A stretch of 8,627 bases of DNA from the NCBI GenBank assembly GCA_903927605.1, contig CAIYNT010000010.1:1-8627 (forward strand), read 5' to 3'. How positions within the stretch are numbered: position 1 is the first letter of the stretch; each line of letters starts with the position of its first letter. The position numbers were made by a program, and so were the translations under genes. Positions 6,061-8,627 of the stretch are shown here, piece by piece. The notes under the pieces are model-generated. The model was given only the letters and a program-made list of their open reading frames with translations, was not told where the DNA came from and did not search any database. The DNA is from an uncultured Holophagaceae bacterium. GTDB taxonomy: Bacteria > Acidobacteriota > Holophagae > Holophagales > Holophagaceae.

Positions 6061-6477
6061 ATGGATACCGATGTCATGACCCTAACCCCCGACCCCGCCA
6101 ATACGACCGTCCAGGCCGAGCCAGCCGTCATCCCCGAGCACATGGTGATCCTGCTCCTGGAGGGCGGGCAGCGGTTATTGGTGCAAATTGCAGAGGCCAT
6201 CGGGGGTGGTGACTCCAGGTTGCGAGATCACATCCTCAGGAAGGTTCTTACCATCCTTGGGGAGCTCCACCGGTGCTTGAACCATGAACAAGGCGGTACG
6301 CTGGTGGACAACCTCATTCGACTCTATGAATGGTGGCGCTCCGAGATTTTCGATGCGAGCAATAAGGGTGATGTCGAGCGCTTGAATCGTGTCCGCGCCC
6401 AGATGGGCGACATCCGCCAAGCCTGGGAGCAGGTGCTCTTCCAGGGTGAGGGGATGTCTGAGAGTCCGGTTGTGTAG
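6061..6477 (+). CDS. fliS: FliS-like protein, second copy
   Basis: A 138-residue paralogue of the FliS at 3168-3593. PEHMVILLLEGGQRLLVQIA (from about residue 26) aligns with the family's S-P-E-x-L-x-x-x-x-Y-E-G. NLIRLYEWW and MGDIRQAWEQVL near the C-terminus match NLAKLYELW and MGEIRQAWEEF of the first copy. The N-terminus differs: it is about ten residues longer, and the conserved tyrosines that cap the flagellin groove in typical FliS are absent. The start is uncertain: TTG 6058, ATG 6061 and ATG 6076 are in frame, and none has a Shine-Dalgarno. ATG 6061 coincides with the predicted sigma-28 transcription start, suggesting a leaderless message. The gene is divergent from the TPR glycosyltransferase gene and converges on upp. 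It may serve a second flagellin or another export substrate. Confidence 0.8.
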   Translation: MDTDVMTLTPDPANTTVQAEPAVIPEHMVILLLEGGQRLLVQIAEAIGGGDSRLRDHILRKVLTILGELHRCLNHEQGGTLVDNLIRLYEWWRSEIFDASNKGDVERLNRVRAQMGDIRQAWEQVLFQGEGMSESPVV

Positions 6478-6516
6478 CGGTCTACACCATCTCCTGGCAA
6501 GCTCCCGAGCGGCCCC

Positions 6517-7143
6517 CTAGACGGTCCCGAACAGTCGATCCCCCGCATCGCCGAGACCCGGGAGGATGTAGCCCTTCTCGTTGAGCTGGCGATCCACTGC
6601 GCCTACGACGATGGTCAAGTCGGGGTGGTCCTTCTGGAGCCGCTCCAGCCCTTCCGGCGCTGCCAGCAGGGCCACGAGAGACAGGTTGACGGCTCCGGCG
6701 GCCTTCAACTGGCGGATGGCTTCCGAGGCGCTGCCACCAGTGGCGAGCATCGGATCGAGTACGAACACCGGGCGCGCTTCCAGGAGAGGGGGGAAGTTGC
6801 GGTAGTAGGGAACGGGGACCAGGGAATCGTGATCCCGGTAGAGGCCGAGATGCCCGACTTTCGCAGTAGGCATCAACTTCAGGAAGGAGGGAAGCAGGCC
6901 GAGACCCGCGCGCAGAACAGGCACCAGAACGGGGTCCAGGGATTTCAGTCTGAGTGTGCCCGTGCGTTCCAGCGGCGTTTCCACCACTACGGGCTCAGTG
7001 GGAAGTGCACGGGTCGATTCAGTGGCCAGGATCAGGCCCACCTCTTCGATGAGTGCCCGGAACAGGCTTCCGGGCGTCTTGCGGTCGCGGATGAGTGAGA
7101 GCTTGTGGTGGAGGAGCGGATGGTCGATTACGTGGATCGTCAT
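6517..7143 (-). CDS. upp: Uracil phosphoribosyltransferase
   Basis: Pyrimidine salvage enzyme converting uracil and PRPP to UMP and pyrophosphate, cytoplasmic. The 208-residue length is standard for the family. Diagnostic motifs are all present: the N-terminal HPL-x-x-H-K-L-S-x-I-R-D (residues 8-20), VPVLRAGLGLLPSFLKLMP (74-92), the PRPP-binding loop DPMLATGGSAS (130-140), and the uracil-binding C-terminus GYILPGLGDAGDRLFGT (191-207). Start ATG 7143-7141 has GAGAGG about five bases upstream. The gene is convergent with the second fliS-like gene (39 bases apart) and is not functionally tied to the flagellar cluster. No feature suggests loss of activity. Confidence 0.96.
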   Translation of the reverse strand: MTIHVIDHPLLHHKLSLIRDRKTPGSLFRALIEEVGLILATESTRALPTEPVVVETPLERTGTLRLKSLDPVLVPVLRAGLGLLPSFLKLMPTAKVGHLGLYRDHDSLVPVPYYRNFPPLLEARPVFVLDPMLATGGSASEAIRQLKAAGAVNLSLVALLAAPEGLERLQKDHPDLTIVVGAVDRQLNEKGYILPGLGDAGDRLFGTV

Positions 7144-7628
7144 GGGGACCTCTCGAGGGATCCGCCAGGTTCCAAGATGCCGTCGGCACGGCTCCAGGGC
7201 GCGGATGGTCGACCTGAAGGGTAGCAGGCAGACGCCGTGTCGGATGGCATGGGGCGGCCTCGCTCGTCCCTCGCGCCCGGGTCGCGGCTCCTTCGGTGCC
7301 GCCGATGCCGAAGTAGCAGAAGGCAGTCGCGAATTCGCGTAGAACGGCTGGTGGCGGTCGTTTCATTCAAATCGAGGCACCCCGGATTTTGGCTAATCTC
7401 CTGGATCCGACCGCGGAGAGACCCGTGCGCCTGAGCAGAATCCCATCCGGAAGAGCCGAAACGAATGGGGAGGTCACCGGGAGGTAGCGTCAAAAAAAAT
7501 GAAGATTTTTTGTTTTTCTCTGTTGACCTCATCCAGATCGCTGGTTTCATGTTGAATCAGAGGAAAAACGGACGATCATCTTCCCCATAGAGCCAACAGC
7601 GAGGTATCTGAGATTTGGAGCGCCGGAA
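7144..7628. other. Gene-free region between upp and the TrpC-like gene
   Basis: In these 485 bases I find no gene that can be supported. The first 250 bases are GC-rich; frames through them on the minus strand overlap upp out of frame and have no family content. No tRNA or rRNA was recognised. The right part turns AT-rich from 7491: eight A (7492-7499), then six T (7506-7511) and further T-runs to about 7517, followed by TTGACC (7523-7528). This reads as an upstream promoter region for the TrpC-like gene. Confidence 0.5.
7491..7557 (+). promoter_or_regulatory. Candidate promoter with A/T-tract upstream element for the TrpC-like gene
   Basis: TTGACC at 7523-7528 is a near-consensus sigma-70 -35 element and is directly preceded by A- and T-tracts (7492-7517), typical of an UP element. 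The -10 is poor: the spaced region reads TTTCATGTTGAAT (7545-7557), with no clear TATAAT. The A-run and T-run could also pair (7491-7497 with 7506-7512) as a weak hairpin ending the transcript from the left. Confidence 0.3.
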
Positions 7629-8627
7629 ATGCTAAAGAAAGTCGCCATCTTCAAGGCCCTGGATGTGGAAATCAAGAAGCAGAGGGGCCCTGTGGCGGTG
7701 AAGGACGCTTACAAGGGGCACCACTCCCTCAAGGAAGAGCTCAGCCAGCCTGGAATCACCATTTTAGGTGAAGTCGCCGGGGGCGATCCCGGCCGCGGAC
7801 AGGTCCGGGAGTCCTATAAGGCCTCGACTCACGCCAAGAGTTTGGCCGAAAACGGTGCCCGGGCCCTCTCGGTGGCCACAGACAAGTTCCTCTACTTCGG
7901 CGAGGACAAACACCTTTCCGAGGTCCGCAGCAATGTGAAGCTGCCTTTGGTGCGACGGGAATTCATCTTCGAGGAATACCAGGTCGAGGAGAGCAAGATC
8001 CTTGGCGCTGATGCCATTTTTCTGATGCCCGCTCTGCTGACGGATGAACGTCTCCAGACCCTGCTGAAATTCGCCACCAGCAAGGGTCTTGACGTGGTGG
8101 TGGAGGTCACCTCGGAAGCAGAGTTGCGCCGGGCCGTCGAGGCTGGAGCCGACATCATCTGTGCAGTTGGCCGGAACCTCGACACCTGGGCGGCGTCCTG
8201 GGAGCAGGCCGTCGCTCTGGTCAAGAAAATACCCAAGAGCTGTCTCAAGCTCGTCGAAGGCGGTATCCACCGTCTGGAGCAGATCAAGCAGATGGAAGCC
8301 CTCGGCGTCCATGGACTGCTGATCGGGGATGCCCTTCTCGATGACTATTATCCCGGCAAGCGTCTGGCCCAGATCCTGGCAGGCGTGGAGCCCCCGAAAA
8401 AAGCCGCGAAGCCTAAGGGCAAGACCGGCTCTGCCGCCGAAGCGGCGCAAGCCCCCACGGCTGCTCCTGCAGCCAAGGAACGCATATCCACCCAGCGGAA
8501 AGACACGGTCGAACCTGGCGCGAAAAATGCTAAGGCGAAGCCATCTTCCCGCACGACCCCTTCCAACCCCGCCCAAAAGGGCGTAAAGGAGCCACCCATG
8601 GCTGAACTGACCAACCCGGTCGCCACC
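7629..8627 (+). CDS. TrpC-like (indole-3-glycerol-phosphate synthase fold) protein with missing catalytic residues, partial
   Basis: The frame is open from ATG 7629 (GGAG eight bases upstream) to the window edge, 333 codons. Residues about 40-250 follow the IGPS barrel: GARALSVATDKFLYFGED (76-93), LPLVRREFIFEEYQVEESKI (105-124), LGADAIFLMPALL (125-137), VVVEV (156-160), AGADII (172-177), LVEGGIH (208-214) and GLLIGDALL (229-237). The enzyme normally closes the indole ring in tryptophan synthesis, but key residues differ. By family alignment, the catalytic Lys of the E-x-K motif is Ala50, the general-acid Lys of LRKDF is Arg110, the INNR Asn is Val180 and the phosphate-site Ser is Gly211; Glu48, Glu159, Arg182 and Glu210 remain. 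A Lys/Ala/Pro/Ser-rich tail (about 255-322) follows. No other trp gene is in view. Most likely a non-catalytic or altered-function homologue. Confidence 0.75.
   Translation, partial: MLKKVAIFKALDVEIKKQRGPVAVKDAYKGHHSLKEELSQPGITILGEVAGGDPGRGQVRESYKASTHAKSLAENGARALSVATDKFLYFGEDKHLSEVRSNVKLPLVRREFIFEEYQVEESKILGADAIFLMPALLTDERLQTLLKFATSKGLDVVVEVTSEAELRRAVEAGADIICAVGRNLDTWAASWEQAVALVKKIPKSCLKLVEGGIHRLEQIKQMEALGVHGLLIGDALLDDYYPGKRLAQILAGVEPPKKAAKPKGKTGSAAEAAQAPTAAPAAKERISTQRKDTVEPGAKNAKAKPSSRTTPSNPAQKGVKEPPMAELTNPVAT
8585..8627 (+). CDS. Possible separate gene start inside the TrpC-like frame, partial
   Basis: AAAGGAG (8585-8591) lies six bases before an ATG at 8598, a near-ideal Shine-Dalgarno and spacing. 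The ATG is in the same frame as the TrpC-like gene, whose frame shows no stop before it. Only MAELTNPVAT is visible. It may be the start of an independent downstream protein, an internal start giving a second product, or simply part of a fusion protein. No family can be assigned from ten residues. Confidence 0.35.

Noticed and set aside
7019..7550. Minus-strand frames between upp and the TrpC-like gene
   Set aside because: They overlap the start of upp in another frame or span GC-rich sequence, and show no motif or ribosome-binding site.
7764..8576. 270-codon open frame on the minus strand
   Set aside because: Antisense to the TrpC-like gene; its Gly/Arg/Leu-rich content has no family match, whereas the plus frame shows a clear barrel family.

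Overview
The window is a high-GC bacterial segment with a flagellar filament locus in its left two thirds and unrelated metabolic genes on the right. The organism is a Gram-negative-type flagellated bacterium. The very short, divergent flagellin and the generally divergent proteins hint at a deep lineage such as Acidobacteriota (Holophagae/Geothrix-like), but this is a weak inference and no marker gene in the window settles it.

Layout. Bases 1-71 (minus) hold the N-terminus of an IS630-type transposase cut by the window edge. Bases 72-265 are the upstream region of the flagellin gene. Then, all on the plus strand: a 206-aa flagellin (266-886), a strong 15-bp hairpin (904-938), flaG (963-1316), fliD (1351-3108), fliS (3168-3593) and a 99-aa helical protein overlapping fliS by 4 bases (3590-3889), in the place where fliT-like chaperone genes are often found. 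A structured, gene-free stretch (3890-4156) separates this operon from a convergent 591-aa TPR/glycosyltransferase gene (4157-5932, minus). Divergent from that gene is a second fliS-like gene (6058 or 6061 to 6477). Next is upp, uracil phosphoribosyltransferase (6517-7143, minus). After a 485-base gap, a TrpC-like gene (7629 to the right edge) runs off the window.

How the genes fit together. Flagellin is the filament subunit, FliD the filament cap, FliS the flagellin export chaperone, and FlaG a filament-length or filament-associated factor. The TPR protein carries a GT-type C-terminal domain and sits between two fliS copies, so it may glycosylate flagellin. Both fliS copies are preceded by an exact GCCGATAA, the -10 consensus of the flagellar sigma factor sigma-28 (FliA). 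Upstream of the second copy it ends only five bases before the first plausible ATG.

The most unusual item is the TrpC-like protein. It keeps the overall sequence of indole-3-glycerol-phosphate synthase but has lost both catalytic lysines, the active-site asparagine and the phosphate-site serine. It also has a Lys/Ala/Pro-rich tail leading, in frame, to an ATG with its own strong Shine-Dalgarno sequence. It looks like a pseudoenzyme or a repurposed barrel.
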